Shown in pieces: positions 19,528 to 29,024 of a stretch of 64,000 bases of DNA. Source of the DNA: Halomonas alkaliantarctica (GTDB lineage: Bacteria; Pseudomonadota; Gammaproteobacteria; Pseudomonadales; Halomonadaceae); assembly GCF_029854215.1 (NCBI RefSeq), contig NZ_CP122961.1, positions 1,612,001 to 1,676,000 of the forward strand. Reading direction: 5' to 3'. The stretch's first letter is position 1. The number at the start of each line of letters is the position of its first letter. Both the position numbers and the translations under genes were made by a program. Under the pieces are notes generated by a model. That model made no database searches. It saw only the letters and a program-made list of their open reading frames with translations, and was not told where the DNA came from.

Positions 19528-20465
19528 GTGTTGACGTAACAACCCCCCAGTCTCTTGAAAAAGTTGTTGTCGTTTATGGGGGTACCTCCGCTGAACGCGA
19601 GGTGTCGTTGAAAAGCGGTGCGGCGGTGCTTGAAGCACTGCAGCGAAAAGGTGTCAATGCCTGCGGCTATGATCCCCGCGACAACGGCCTAGTGGGATTG
19701 GAGCAACTGGCTCCCTCGCTAGTCTTTGTGGCTCTGCATGGTCGCGGCGGCGAAGATGGCACCTTGCAGGGAGCTTTGGAGCTGCTGGGTATTCCTTATA
19801 CCGGCAGCGGGGTGCTCGCTTCGGCCCTGGGGATGGATAAACAGCGCACCAAGCAGGTATGGAGCGCGGTTGGTCTTCCCACCCCCGAAAGCATTATGTT
19901 GGAGGCGACGGCGGAGTGGTCAGCCGTGGTCGAACAACTTGGCCTGCCGCTGATTGTTAAGCCTGTTCATGAGGGTTCGACGCTGGGCATTAGCATCGTG
20001 AAAAGCCAGGCAGCGCTTGAGGCGGCCTATCATGAGGCCGCCCAGTTCGATGCCCGCGTGATGGCAGAGCGCTTTATAGTGGGCGACGAATATACCGTTG
20101 CGCTGCTAGGTGATCAGGTGTTGCCAGCGATTCGAGTTGAAGTGCCCGGAGGTTTCTACGACTACGAAGCCAAATATATCGCTAATACTACCCAGTACCA
20201 TTTGCCTTGTGGCTTGTCGGCGCAGGACGAGGATGAGCTTGCACTGCTCTGTCAGCAGGCGTTTGCTGCTATCGGTGGCGTAGGCTGGGGACGGGTCGAT
20301 GTCATGCGCGATAGCGAAGGGCGTTTTTGGCTGTTGGAAGTCAATACGGTGCCTGGCATGACCGATCATAGTTTGGTACCTCAAGCGGCGGCTCATGCGG
20401 GCATAAGCTTTGATGATCTGGTGCTGCAAATACTCAATAACGCAGGTGAGCAGTCCTCAGAATGA
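19524..20465 (+). CDS. ddl: D-alanine:D-alanine ligase (DdlB type)
   Basis: 313 residues, ATP-grasp fold. GTG start at 19524, overlapping the murC stop, preceded by GAGGTGG. Motifs [27 protein letters not shown] and [14 protein letters not shown] carry the substrate and Mg-ATP binding residues of the family. It makes the dipeptide used by MurF. The position inside the dcw cluster fits DdlB. Confidence 0.96.
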   Translation: MSVDVTTPQSLEKVVVVYGGTSAEREVSLKSGAAVLEALQRKGVNACGYDPRDNGLVGLEQLAPSLVFVALHGRGGEDGTLQGALELLGIPYTGSGVLASALGMDKQRTKQVWSAVGLPTPESIMLEATAEWSAVVEQLGLPLIVKPVHEGSTLGISIVKSQAALEAAYHEAAQFDARVMAERFIVGDEYTVALLGDQVLPAIRVEVPGGFYDYEAKYIANTTQYHLPCGLSAQDEDELALLCQQAFAAIGGVGWGRVDVMRDSEGRFWLLEVNTVPGMTDHSLVPQAAAHAGISFDDLVLQILNNAGEQSSE

Positions 20466-20476
20466 CTAAAAACTTA

Positions 20477-20496
20477 TTTAAAAACGGCTTTTTAAA
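20477..20496 (+). other. AT-rich hairpin before ftsQ
   Basis: Inverted repeat TTTAAAAA (20477-20484) and TTTTTAAA (20489-20496) with loop CGGC. It fills the 40-base ddl-ftsQ gap and ends nine bases before the ftsQ ATG, a region without a clear Shine-Dalgarno. It could weakly terminate or modulate ftsQ translation; function is inference. Confidence 0.4.
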
Positions 20497-20505
20497 AAGT
20501 GCCTT

Positions 20506-21219
20506 ATGAAAAGGCGTAACGCTTGGTTGGGAGTTCTCCTGCTGGCGCTGCTGATGGGAGCAGGCGGGCGGGCGCTCTGGCTGTGGCTAGATCGTCCGAT
20601 TGAGCGTGTGTCTATTCGCGGCGAATGGGAGTATGTCAGCGCCGACTACCTGCGTACTCAGTTGGCACCTCTGGTGGTTGATGCCACTTGGCTATCTGCT
20701 GATTTGGGTGAGTTGCGCGACCGTGCGCTGCAAGTGGGCTGGTTAAACGAAGTGCGCATTTCCCGTGAGTGGCCGAATGCACTGGTCTTCGAACTGGTTG
20801 AGCAGGAGCCCGTTTCCCGTTGGAATGATGACTTCTTACTTAACCCTGAAGGCGAACCTTTCGCTTTTGCGCCATTATCACCACCCACAGGTTTGCCCGA
20901 TCTAGCAGGCCCTGCTGGCAGCAGTGAAGAAGTGTTGGACTATTACGACCGATTAAAACTGCACTTTGAACAACTATCGCTGAATCTTACGCAACTTCGT
21001 TTAGAGCCGCGAGGTGCTTGGCGGCTGCAATTAAACGATGGTGCTTGGGTGATGTTAGGTCGGCGGCAGCATGAAGTACGCTTAGCACGGTTATCGGCTT
21101 CTTGGCAGCGTGAGTTGTCGTCTCTTGGTGAGCAGATTCGCTATATTGATCTGCGCTATCCTAACGGTGTTGCTGTTGCGTGGCATGGAGAAAGTGAATT
21201 TACTGTGCAAGATGAGTAA
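20506..21219 (+). CDS. ftsQ: Cell division protein FtsQ
   Basis: 237 residues: a short basic N-terminus, one membrane helix (about 8-27), a POTRA domain starting at VSIRGEWEYVS (about 35-105) and the FtsQ beta domain (about 105-230). It scaffolds FtsL and FtsB in the divisome from the periplasmic side. The ATG at 20506 has only a very weak ribosome site (AAAAAG), suggesting low expression or dependence on translation of ddl. Confidence 0.92.
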   Translation: MKRRNAWLGVLLLALLMGAGGRALWLWLDRPIERVSIRGEWEYVSADYLRTQLAPLVVDATWLSADLGELRDRALQVGWLNEVRISREWPNALVFELVEQEPVSRWNDDFLLNPEGEPFAFAPLSPPTGLPDLAGPAGSSEEVLDYYDRLKLHFEQLSLNLTQLRLEPRGAWRLQLNDGAWVMLGRRQHEVRLARLSASWQRELSSLGEQIRYIDLRYPNGVAVAWHGESEFTVQDE

Positions 21220-21532
21220 CTCTTCTATTACTTGATGCAAATAAGGTGTAAAAGTGAGTGGTTGCCATCGTTGAAAAAGTCAATAATCGGCTTTAAATTG
21301 ATACCCAAGCCTATTATTGTGGGTTTGTACTAGTCGTATTGCGACTATTGTTTCTATACTATGGTCCATCTACGGTTTAAATAGTTTTTAATTTCGACTA
21401 TTGGCAGTTAGCGATTGCCTGAAAAATATCACTGATTATTTTGGGTAGCACGCTTTCGATGTTAAGCGTTGGATTAAGCGACACCCTATTTATATTTATT
21501 TTTAACAATGACGCAAGGAGATTTCCCGACTC
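21220..21532 (+). promoter_or_regulatory. 313-bp AT-rich gap between ftsQ and ftsA, probable regulatory region
   Basis: The only long gap inside the otherwise tightly packed dcw cluster. No coding frame is convincing. A plausible promoter is TTGCCT (21415-21420), 16-bp spacer, TATTTT (21437-21442), about 90 bases before ftsA. Direct repeats are visible: CGACTATTG at 21342-21350 and 21395-21403, and TTAAGCG at 21462-21468 and 21474-21480. A separate ftsAZ promoter here would let division proteins be set independently of cell wall enzymes (inference). Confidence 0.45.
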
Positions 21533-22822
21533 ATGGCAGGCTCACCCAACGCATCCAATATGGTGGTCGGGCTGGACATTGGAACGTCCAAGGTCGTCGC
21601 GATAGTCGGTCAACCTACCGATGATGGCGGAATTGAAATTGCAGGTATTGGTTCGCATCCTTCGCGTGGAATGAAGCGTGGCGTGGTGATCAATATTGAA
21701 TCAACGGTACAGTCAATCCAGCGCGCCGTTGAAGAAGCAGAGTTAATGGCCGGTTGTGATATTCACTCGGTATACGTTGGCGTGGCAGGCAGCCACATTA
21801 GTTCAATGAACTCGGATGGTGTTGTCGCCATTAAAGAGCGTGAGGTGACACCCTCAGATATTGAACGAGTGATTGACTCCGCACGGGCGCGCGCTATCTC
21901 AGAAGGTCAGCGGGTGCTGCATGTGCTGCCCCAAGAGTTCTCGATTGATGCCCAAGGTGGCATCCGTGAACCGCTTGGCATGTCCGGTGTGCGATTGGAA
22001 GCGCAGGTGCACTTAGTGACAGCCGCTTTAAACGCGGTGCAAAATATCGAGAAGTGTGTGCGCCGCTGTGGTCTTGAAGTTGATGCTATTATCTTAGAGC
22101 AGCTCGCCTCTAGTATGGCTGTGCTAACTGAAGATGAGCGTGAACTGGGCGTCTGTATGGTCGATATTGGTGGTGGAACCACCGACATGGCTATTTTTAG
22201 CGAAGGCGCCATACGCCACACGGCGGTGATTCCTATCGCGGGTGACCAAGTCACTAACGATATCGCCATGGCGCTGCGAACACCCACGCAGCACGCGGAA
22301 GAGATCAAAGTTAAATACGCTTGCGCGCTAACCCATTTAGCCGCAAGCGATGAAATGATTAAAGTACCTAGCGTAGGGGATCGTCCTGCGCGTGATCTAT
22401 CGCGTCAAGCGCTCGCTGAAGTGGTAGAACCACGCTACGAAGAGCTATTTACGCTAGTGAGAGACGAATTGCGCCGTAGTGGCTATGAAGACATGGTGGC
22501 TGCTGGGATAGTACTTACCGGTGGTACCTCGCGCATGGAAGGAGTTAGCGAATTGGCGGAAGAGATTTTCCATATGCCCGTTCGCATCGCATGTCCGCAG
22601 AATGTAAGAGGTTTGGCGGACGTTGTGTGTAACCCCATTTATGCGACGGGCGTTGGTCTGCTGCATTATGCCTTGCAGGAAACGCGTCATGGGCAAGGTC
22701 TAAGAAGCCACGGGGGAGTGGTTGCAGCCCATAAGGGTCGCAACGAGCTTGCCCGGCGTGATATCAAGGAAGACCATTCGGCGCTGGCAAGAATTAAAGG
22801 CTGGTTCAAAGGAAATTTCTGA
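21533..22822 (+). CDS. ftsA: Actin-like cell division protein FtsA
   Basis: 429 residues, actin/Hsp70-fold ATPase that tethers FtsZ to the membrane. GLDIGTSKV (about 14-22), the 1C domain, VDIGGGTTD near residue 213 and [11 protein letters not shown] near 330 are the nucleotide-binding signatures. The last residues [12 protein letters not shown] form the amphipathic membrane-targeting helix. AAGGAG precedes the ATG by 12 bases. ftsZ follows after 34 bases. Confidence 0.97.
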   Translation: MAGSPNASNMVVGLDIGTSKVVAIVGQPTDDGGIEIAGIGSHPSRGMKRGVVINIESTVQSIQRAVEEAELMAGCDIHSVYVGVAGSHISSMNSDGVVAIKEREVTPSDIERVIDSARARAISEGQRVLHVLPQEFSIDAQGGIREPLGMSGVRLEAQVHLVTAALNAVQNIEKCVRRCGLEVDAIILEQLASSMAVLTEDERELGVCMVDIGGGTTDMAIFSEGAIRHTAVIPIAGDQVTNDIAMALRTPTQHAEEIKVKYACALTHLAASDEMIKVPSVGDRPARDLSRQALAEVVEPRYEELFTLVRDELRRSGYEDMVAAGIVLTGGTSRMEGVSELAEEIFHMPVRIACPQNVRGLADVVCNPIYATGVGLLHYALQETRHGQGLRSHGGVVAAHKGRNELARRDIKEDHSALARIKGWFKGNF

Positions 22823-22856
22823 CAGGGCCGCAAGCGCGGTTCAGGAGACGGGGCTT

Positions 22857-24032
22857 ATGTTCGAATTGGTAGATAACGCACCCTCGAGCAGTGCGGTCAT
22901 CAAAGTGGTTGGCGTTGGCGGCGGTGGTGGCAATGCTGTTAACCACATGGTCGAAAGCAATATTGAAGGCGTTGAGTTTATCTGCGCCAACACGGATGCC
23001 CAGGCGCTCAAGCGCTGTGCAGCAAAAACCGTATTGCAACTGGGTAGCGAAATCACTAAAGGATTAGGTGCTGGCGCCAATCCTGATGTGGGCCGCCAAG
23101 CCGCAATGGAAGACCGCGAGCGCATTGCGGAATTGTTGGTTGGTGCTGATATGGTCTTCATCACTGCCGGTATGGGCGGTGGTACGGGTACCGGAGGTGC
23201 ACCGGTGGTCGCTCAGGTCGCCAAAGAGTTGGGGATTCTTACCGTTGCCGTGGTGACGCGCCCTTTCCCCTTTGAAGGGCCTAAGCGTATGCGCGCTGCT
23301 GAAGAGGGCATGAAAGAGCTCTCTGAGCACGTTGATTCGTTGATCACTATCCCCAACGAAAAGCTGCTTTCCGTGCTGGGCAAGAACGCCACGTTACTGA
23401 CGGCCTTCAGTGCGGCTAACGATGTGTTGCTGGGTGCCGTTCAAGGTATTGCAGAGCTGATCACTAGTCCGGGTATTATCAACGTCGATTTTGCTGATGT
23501 GCGCACCGTTATGTCTGAAATGGGCATGGCGATGATGGGTACCGGTGGTGCCACGGGCGAAAATCGCGCTCGCGAAGCTGCCGAGAAAGCGATCCGCAGC
23601 CCGCTGCTGGAAGATATCGATCTTCACGGCGCACGCGGTATCTTGGTCAACATCACTGCTGGCCCTGATTTGTCGATCGGCGAGTTCAATGATGTGGGCG
23701 CTACAGTTCAAGAGTTTGCTTCTCCAGACGCTACCATCGTCGTGGGCACCTCCATTGATATGGAAATGTCTGACGAACTGCGTGTCACCGTCGTTGCTGC
23801 TGGCTTAGATGGGCAAAAACCTAAAGCGGCTGCGCGCGAGCCGGCGCGTCGTTCTGCTACGGAATCCTCTGATTACCGCAAGTTGCAGCAGCCAACAGTG
23901 ATGCGTCAGCAGGCAACCGCACGCGCTGAAGCACCCGAAGCAGCCGCTAAACCTCGTCCTGAAAAGCGTCGCGCTTCTGAAGCCGATGATTATCTGGACA
24001 TCCCCGCGTTTCTACGCCGCCAGGCGGATTGA
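22857..24032 (+). CDS. ftsZ: Tubulin-like cell division GTPase FtsZ
   Basis: 391 residues from the ATG at 22857 (AGGAGA upstream; MFELVDN is the usual beginning). The tubulin signature GGGTGTG is at 107-113; the T7 loop [11 protein letters not shown] is present. A basic, Ala-rich linker (about 318-370) leads to the C-terminal peptide [15 protein letters not shown], the docking site for FtsA and ZipA. It builds the Z ring. An in-frame extension into ftsA is rejected. A strong terminator follows. Confidence 0.98.
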   Translation: MFELVDNAPSSSAVIKVVGVGGGGGNAVNHMVESNIEGVEFICANTDAQALKRCAAKTVLQLGSEITKGLGAGANPDVGRQAAMEDRERIAELLVGADMVFITAGMGGGTGTGGAPVVAQVAKELGILTVAVVTRPFPFEGPKRMRAAEEGMKELSEHVDSLITIPNEKLLSVLGKNATLLTAFSAANDVLLGAVQGIAELITSPGIINVDFADVRTVMSEMGMAMMGTGGATGENRAREAAEKAIRSPLLEDIDLHGARGILVNITAGPDLSIGEFNDVGATVQEFASPDATIVVGTSIDMEMSDELRVTVVAAGLDGQKPKAAAREPARRSATESSDYRKLQQPTVMRQQATARAEAPEAAAKPRPEKRRASEADDYLDIPAFLRRQAD

Positions 24033-24055
24033 TTCTCGAAATCAGGCTCATTGCA

Positions 24056-24099
24056 ACAGCGAGCGAGCGTTTTATTGGCTAAAACGCTCGTTTGCTGTT
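24056..24099 (+). terminator. Terminator after ftsZ
   Basis: An 11-bp perfect stem (24064-24074 with 24080-24090), loop TTGGC, is extended outward by ACAGC pairing with GCTGT across a small internal loop, and is followed by a T-rich stretch. It marks the end of the dcw cluster. Confidence 0.7.
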
Positions 24100-24113
24100 A
24101 AAGTGAACACTGT

Positions 24114-24141
24114 TTGATAACTTTTTCCCTGCGGTTATTAC
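24114..24141 (+). promoter_or_regulatory. Candidate sigma-70 promoter for lpxC
   Basis: TTGATA (24114-24119), 16-bp spacer, TATTAC (24136-24141), located right after the ftsZ terminator and 25 bases before the lpxC ATG. The spacing gives a leader of roughly 18 bases. Confidence 0.5.
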
Positions 24142-24166
24142 CGTCATAAGAGCTCGGCTACTATCC

Positions 24167-25078
24167 ATGATCAGACAACGCACCCTACAAAACGTCATTC
24201 GCGCCACCGGAGTGGGCCTGCATTCAGGTAAAAAAGTCCATCTAGCTCTGCGTCCGGCGCCGGCCAATACTGGGATTGTGTTTGTTAGAACCGATCTGGA
24301 TCCCGTCGTGCACGTACCTGCGCGGGCGGAATTGGTCGAAGATACCAAGTTATGCACCGCTCTTGTCTTTAATGGAGTCAAGGTAGCTACCGTTGAGCAC
24401 TTGATGTCAGCCTTTGCTGGCCTGGGTATCGACAATGCCTACGTGGATGTTAGCGAACCTGAAGTGCCCATTATGGATGGTAGTGCGAGTCCGTTTGTTT
24501 TCTTGATTCAGTCAGCGGGTATTTTGGAGCAGGATGCTGCCAAGAAGTTTATTCGCATCAAGCATCGTGTGGCAGTGACTGATGGCGACAAAGAAGCGGT
24601 TTTCTTACCCCATCAAGGGTTCAAGGTCTCGTTTGCCATTGACTTCGATCACCCGGTGTTTGAGCAGCAAAAGCAGACCGCGTTAATCGATTTCTCGACC
24701 ACGTCTTTCGTCAAAGAGGTCTCGCGCGCGCGTACCTTCGGATTTATGCGCGATTTAGAGTTTTTACGCTCTAATAACCTAGCGTTAGGTGGAAGTTTAG
24801 ATAACGCTATCGTGGTTGATGACTATCGCATTGTTAATGAAGGTGGTTTGCGCTACGAAGATGAGTTCGTTAAGCATAAAGTGTTAGATGCTATCGGCGA
24901 TCTGTACCAGTTGGGTTATAGCCTGATCGGTGAGTTCCGTGGGGTGAAGTCCGGTCACGCGCTGAACAACCAGTTGTGTCGTGAATTGATGGCGCAGCCC
25001 GATGCCTATGAAATTGTCACCTTTGAAGAAGACAAGGCGGTGGCACCGATTTCCTATGCCGCGCCCGCAATGGCCTGA
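24167..25078 (+). CDS. lpxC: UDP-3-O-acyl-N-acetylglucosamine deacetylase
   Basis: 303 residues, the zinc deacetylase that commits the cell to lipid A synthesis. [16 protein letters not shown] near residue 80 and [15 protein letters not shown] near 237, with [12 protein letters not shown], contain the zinc ligands and catalytic residues. In E. coli, LpxC is degraded by FtsH through its C-terminal tail; the tail here ends in APAMA, similarly small and hydrophobic. It has its own promoter and terminator. Confidence 0.97.
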   Translation: MIRQRTLQNVIRATGVGLHSGKKVHLALRPAPANTGIVFVRTDLDPVVHVPARAELVEDTKLCTALVFNGVKVATVEHLMSAFAGLGIDNAYVDVSEPEVPIMDGSASPFVFLIQSAGILEQDAAKKFIRIKHRVAVTDGDKEAVFLPHQGFKVSFAIDFDHPVFEQQKQTALIDFSTTSFVKEVSRARTFGFMRDLEFLRSNNLALGGSLDNAIVVDDYRIVNEGGLRYEDEFVKHKVLDAIGDLYQLGYSLIGEFRGVKSGHALNNQLCRELMAQPDAYEIVTFEEDKAVAPISYAAPAMA

Positions 25079-25125
25079 TATAGCTAGGCTTAGCTTTTTA
25101 CATTAGCGCTTTTTTACTTTTGATT

Positions 25126-25160
25126 CATAAAGCATCGCTTAGGCGGTGCTTTATGCTTTT
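25126..25160 (+). terminator. Terminator after lpxC
   Basis: A 13-bp stem with one G-U pair (25126-25138 with 25143-25155), loop TTAG, then CTTTT. Confidence 0.85.
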
Positions 25161-25214
25161 AAGAGTGTGGCACTAGGGCGCTAAGCCTGATTGGTAGACA
25201 AAACGGTGTGAGCG

Positions 25215-25676
25215 TTACTTGGCTGGCCGAGCATGAGAGGCAAGCCGTTCCAGGGCGCGTTTTAACGCAGGATTGGTAGTGTCTTCAGCGCACTCGGCTA
25301 GCGTTTTACCTGCATCGGCCGAAAGGCTACGTGTATTGCGCGGCGGTGCCACAATAGGGCGCACCGGGCGTACTTTAAAGGTAAATCCGCTTACCCCTTC
25401 AAAGCCGGGCAACTGATGAAGCAGTTCTAGTAAGCGCCGTTGTTCAAAGCGCAACCATGTCAGCCAGCCCGCCTGACCACTAATTAGGGTTAAGCGACCT
25501 TCGCTAAAGCCACCAACAAAAATATGCTCACGCATCTCTTCAGGTAGGTGCGCGCGCAGGTGTCGCTGGGCCTGATCGATTAAGCGAGACAGGCGCATTA
25601 ACTTATTAATATCGCCCGACTTTGAGAGCAGGCGGGCGATGGGCTGTGCGCGAGAACGCTTAACCTTTATACTCAT
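25215..25676 (-). CDS. dciA: DciA-like replicative helicase loader (DUF721)
   Basis: 153 residues. The central region (about 28-110, with FVGGFSEGRLTLISGQAGWLTWLRFEQRRLLELL) matches the DUF721 domain of DciA, the ancestral DnaB helicase operator used by bacteria lacking the phage-derived DnaC or DnaI. The N- and C-terminal tails look disordered and basic. Its place between lpxC and secA, on the opposite strand, is as in pseudomonads. Its first seven residues, MSIKVKR, recur in the Nudix protein 4.7 kb away. Confidence 0.85.
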   Translation of the reverse strand: MSIKVKRSRAQPIARLLSKSGDINKLMRLSRLIDQAQRHLRAHLPEEMREHIFVGGFSEGRLTLISGQAGWLTWLRFEQRRLLELLHQLPGFEGVSGFTFKVRPVRPIVAPPRNTRSLSADAGKTLAECAEDTTNPALKRALERLASHARPAK

Positions 25677-25686
25677 ACGCTTAATT

Positions 25687-25718
25687 CCTAGGGTACCGCT
25701 AACCTAGGGTACCGCTAA
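25687..25718. repeat. Perfect 16-bp tandem duplication upstream of dciA
   Basis: Unit CCTAGGGTACCGCTAA occurs twice head to tail (25687-25702, 25703-25718). It lies 11 bases from the dciA start on the minus strand, in the divergent space shared with the small secretory gene. Read on the minus strand, the duplication places TTAGCG 17 bp from TACCCT, a weak promoter-like pair. Confidence 0.85.
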
Positions 25719-25788
25719 TGATGAGGTCGCAAGTATTAGCTGATTTCATTTTAGTCGATTTTACCACGCCCAGGAGCCTGTCTACAGC

Positions 25789-26151
25789 ATGTCACCTACG
25801 CTTGATGTTCAATCAGCTTTGCCGCGGCGCCACCGCCGTTACGGTTTAGCGCGTTGGTGGCTGGCCGGTCTTCTAGTGAGCTGCCTTTTGCCCGCCAGTT
25901 TAGGCCCCACGGATGCGTTCCGTAATGGCGAGCGTAGCATCACTATCTGTTTATGGGTGCCTGCGATTTTGCGCGCGCAGTCCCACTGGATTGCTAAGCG
26001 CCGGAGGGCTCTACAGCGTTGGGCACAAAGTCCCCAGCATTTTGCTCCTGTGCGGCGCCTATGTCACTGGCTAGCCCCGATGGCTATGCTGGTCGCCGCT
26101 CAGGATGTTTTGACCCAGCGCGGCCCACCTTTCCGACGAGTCTGCCGTTAA
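25789..26151 (+). CDS. Unrecognised small secretory protein; candidate SecM-like arrest regulator of secA
   Basis: 120 residues, AGGAG 12 bases before the ATG. I do not recognise a domain. Seen: a basic N-terminus (RRHRRYGLAR) and a hydrophobic stretch (about 26-42, WWLAGLLVSCLLPASLG) resembling a signal peptide or anchor; a basic, Trp-rich middle; and a C-terminal TQRGPPFRRVCR with Arg111-Gly-Pro-Pro114 six residues before the end. SecM of E. coli is a small exported protein encoded just before secA that stalls ribosomes at Arg-Ala-Gly-Pro near its C-terminus, and other arrest peptides use Arg-Ala-Pro-Pro. Position, size, signal and motif agree, but stalling here is inference. It could instead be an unrelated secreted protein. 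Confidence 0.6.
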   Translation: MSPTLDVQSALPRRHRRYGLARWWLAGLLVSCLLPASLGPTDAFRNGERSITICLWVPAILRAQSHWIAKRRRALQRWAQSPQHFAPVRRLCHWLAPMAMLVAAQDVLTQRGPPFRRVCR

Positions 26152-26165
26152 AACACCTACTGTGT

Positions 26166-26185
26166 ATGCTCTAGATAAAGAGCAT
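26166..26185 (+). promoter_or_regulatory. Hairpin in the leader of secA
   Basis: ATGCTCT (26166-26172) pairs perfectly with AGAGCAT (26179-26185), loop AGATAA. There is no T-run, so it is not a terminator. It lies 14 bases after the stop of the small upstream gene and 51 bases before the secA ATG, where a stalled ribosome could influence folding (inference). Confidence 0.45.
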
Positions 26186-26236
26186 GCTGAGAAAGGGCAA
26201 AGTCCGATGGGACGCTCGTGAATACTTGGATATTTC

Positions 26237-28969
26237 ATGCTTAATAATTTATTACGTAAAGTCGTTGGTTCTAAAAATGACCGCGATGTTAAACGCATGC
26301 ACAAGAATGTGCCGCAGATTAATGCCTTAGAAGCAGAGCTCGAGGCGATTAGCGATGCTGAGTTGCAAGGCAAAACGGCTGAGCTACGCCAACGGTTAGA
26401 AGCTGGTGAGTCTCTTGATGCGCTGCTAGCGCCCGCCTTTGCAACCGTTCGAGAGGCCAGTAAGCGCGTTATGGGTATGCGCCACTTTGATGTGCAGATG
26501 GTGGGTGGCATGACCCTGCACCGTGGTCGAATCGCTGAAATGAAAACCGGTGAGGGTAAAACGCTAGTAGCGACCCTGGCGGTGTATCTGAATGCACTGC
26601 CGGGTAAAGGCGTGCACGTGGTCACGGTGAACGACTACCTGGCTCGGCGTGATGCCGAGTGGATGCGTCCGCTGTATGAATTTCTGGGCCTTACCATTGG
26701 CGTTATCTTTTCTGGTCAGACTGGCGAAGAGAAGCGTCATGCGTATCACTGCGATATTACCTACGGTACCAACAACGAGTTCGGCTTCGATTATCTTCGC
26801 GATAACATGGCGTTTTCGTTAGAAGATAAAGTCCAGCGTGGCCTACATTATGCGATTGTCGATGAAGTTGACTCGATTCTTATCGATGAAGCACGCACGC
26901 CGCTGATTATTTCCGGCGCGGTAGATGAAAATACCGATCTTTATAAAGTCGTTAATCAACTTGCCCAACAGCTTGAGAAAGGCGAAGAGATTGAAGATGA
27001 AGAGGCCGAGGTTGTTGGTGACTTCTTGGTCGATGAGAAGCAGAAGCAGGTAGAGTTAACGGAGCAGGGGCATAATAAAGTTGAAGAGCTGATGCGCGCT
27101 GAAGGCTTATTGGGCGATGAAGAGTCGCTGTATGCCGCGCAAAACCTTAACTTGCTTCAGCATATGCACTCAGCGCTGCGCGCCCGCCATCTCTATCATC
27201 GTGATGTCGACTACATCGTCTCTGAAGGTCAGGTGGTGATTGTCGACGAGCACACCGGCCGCTCCATGCCAGGGCGCCGCTGGTCGGAAGGGTTGCACCA
27301 AGCTGTTGAGGCCAAAGAGGGCGTTACGGTGCAGCGCGAAAGCCAGACGCTAGCCTCAACGACTTTCCAGAACTATTTCCGTCTGTATGAGAAATTAGCC
27401 GGGATGACCGGTACGGCGGATACTGAAGCCTTTGAATTTCGTCAGATTTACGGCCTAGATGTGGTGGTGATTCCCACCAATCGGCCATTGGCCCGTAAAG
27501 ACCTGAACGATTTGGTTTATTTGAGCGCTGAAGAGAAGTACGAAGCGATCATCAAGGATGTCAAAACCGAAACCGAAGCCGGGCGTCCGGTACTGGTCGG
27601 TACGGCTTCGATTGAAACGTCCGAGTACCTTGCCAAGTTGATGCGCGAGGCAGGGCTGACGTTCAGCGTGCTTAACGCCAAGCAGCACCAGAGCGAAGCC
27701 GAAATTATTGCTCAGGCAGGCCGCCCAGGGGCGATTACGATTGCCACCAACATGGCCGGTCGTGGCACCGATATCGTGCTAGGCGGTAATTGGGAGGCCG
27801 AAGTTGCCAAGCTGCAAAACCCCACTCAAGAACAGGTTGAAGCGTTAAAAGTCGAGTGGCAAGCGCGTCACGATGGTGTACTCGCCGCTGGCGGCCTGCA
27901 TGTGGTGGGTTCTGAGCGCCATGAGTCCCGGCGTATCGACAACCAGCTGCGTGGCCGGGCCGGGCGTCAGGGCGACCCGGGCTCGACACGGTTCTTCTTG
28001 TCGCTTGAAGATAGCCTGATGCGCCTGTTTGGCTCCGACCGCGTCAAACGCTTGATGCAGGCATTGGGCCTCGAGCATGGCGAAGCCATTGAGCATAAGA
28101 TGGTCTCTAACGCCGTTGAGCGTGCCCAGAAGAAAGTCGAAGGGCGTAACTTCGACATTCGTAAGCAGCTGCTTGAGTACGACGACGTTGCCAACGATCA
28201 GCGCCGTGTGATCTACGACCAGCGCAATGAGATTCTTGCCGCTGACGATGTCGCTGATGCCGTTATCGGTATCCGCGAAGAGGTGATGGAGACGGCCATC
28301 AGTGACTACGTGCCGCCCCAAAGTCTGCCCGAGCAGTGGGATCTACCCGGTTTGGAAGCGCACCTCAAAACCGAGTTCAATCTTGACGCGCCGGTGGTTA
28401 AATGGGCCGCCGAGGATGATCGCTTCAGTGAAGAACAGCTACGTGAAAGACTGCAGACGATGCATCGCGAAGCCTATGCCGCCAAAGTTGAGGCGGCGGG
28501 TGAGAAACTGATACGTCGCTTTGAGAAGCAGGTCATGCTGCAAGTGCTGGACACGCGCTGGAAAGAACACCTTCAGTCGATGGATCATCTACGTCGCGGT
28601 ATCCACCTACGCGGGTATGCCCAGAAAAATCCCAAGCAAGAGTACAAGCGTGAGTCCTTTGAGCTTTTCCAGCACCTGCTAGAGCACATTAAAGCCGATG
28701 TGGCACGCATTCTGAGCCACGTGCAGGTTCGTCAGCCCGAGGAAGTAGACGCCCTTGAGCAGCAGCGCCGCGAAGCGCTGGCCCGGGAAACCGCCACGGC
28801 GGCAAACCGTCATGACGCCCCGGTTCCAGAGCAGTCAGAAACCGAGCAGGAAGTACCTGGCGTAGATGGACGCCCTGTGCGTCGCGAAGGCCCGAAAGTG
28901 GGTCGCAACGACCCCTGTTTTTGTGGCTCGGGTAAAAAGTATAAGCAGTGCTGTGGGAAACTAAACTAA
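26237..28969 (+). CDS. secA: Preprotein translocase ATPase SecA
   Basis: 910 residues, the motor that drives unfolded proteins through SecYEG. Walker A TGEGKT at 104-109; [12 protein letters not shown] carries Walker B; the preprotein cross-linking domain, second nucleotide-binding fold ([20 protein letters not shown]) and helical scaffold follow. The C-terminal zinc-binding tail [13 protein letters not shown] (894-906) binds SecB. The ribosome site is weak (TTGGAT), which is what would be expected if translation were coupled to the upstream small gene. argJ follows after 55 bases. Confidence 0.98.
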   Translation: MLNNLLRKVVGSKNDRDVKRMHKNVPQINALEAELEAISDAELQGKTAELRQRLEAGESLDALLAPAFATVREASKRVMGMRHFDVQMVGGMTLHRGRIAEMKTGEGKTLVATLAVYLNALPGKGVHVVTVNDYLARRDAEWMRPLYEFLGLTIGVIFSGQTGEEKRHAYHCDITYGTNNEFGFDYLRDNMAFSLEDKVQRGLHYAIVDEVDSILIDEARTPLIISGAVDENTDLYKVVNQLAQQLEKGEEIEDEEAEVVGDFLVDEKQKQVELTEQGHNKVEELMRAEGLLGDEESLYAAQNLNLLQHMHSALRARHLYHRDVDYIVSEGQVVIVDEHTGRSMPGRRWSEGLHQAVEAKEGVTVQRESQTLASTTFQNYFRLYEKLAGMTGTADTEAFEFRQIYGLDVVVIPTNRPLARKDLNDLVYLSAEEKYEAIIKDVKTETEAGRPVLVGTASIETSEYLAKLMREAGLTFSVLNAKQHQSEAEIIAQAGRPGAITIATNMAGRGTDIVLGGNWEAEVAKLQNPTQEQVEALKVEWQARHDGVLAAGGLHVVGSERHESRRIDNQLRGRAGRQGDPGSTRFFLSLEDSLMRLFGSDRVKRLMQALGLEHGEAIEHKMVSNAVERAQKKVEGRNFDIRKQLLEYDDVANDQRRVIYDQRNEILAADDVADAVIGIREEVMETAISDYVPPQSLPEQWDLPGLEAHLKTEFNLDAPVVKWAAEDDRFSEEQLRERLQTMHREAYAAKVEAAGEKLIRRFEKQVMLQVLDTRWKEHLQSMDHLRRGIHLRGYAQKNPKQEYKRESFELFQHLLEHIKADVARILSHVQVRQPEEVDALEQQRREALARETATAANRHDAPVPEQSETEQEVPGVDGRPVRREGPKVGRNDPCFCGSGKKYKQCCGKLN

Positions 28970-29024
28970 CGGCGCCCGTTGTTGAGACGGTCTGTGAAAC
29001 GGCCTTTGCCTTAAGGAGAAAATC

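Noticed and set aside
21339..21360. TTGCGA and TATACT as an ftsA promoter
   Set aside because: The spacing is only 10 bp, too short for sigma-70.
26207..26244. Mini frames (ATG 26207, GTG 26218) before secA as leader peptides
   Set aside because: They are only 4 and 8 codons, lack convincing ribosome sites and could easily occur by chance.
26071..26625. 184-codon frame on the minus strand across the start of secA
   Set aside because: It overlaps both the small secretory gene and secA, has no recognisable domain and mirrors their codon structure.
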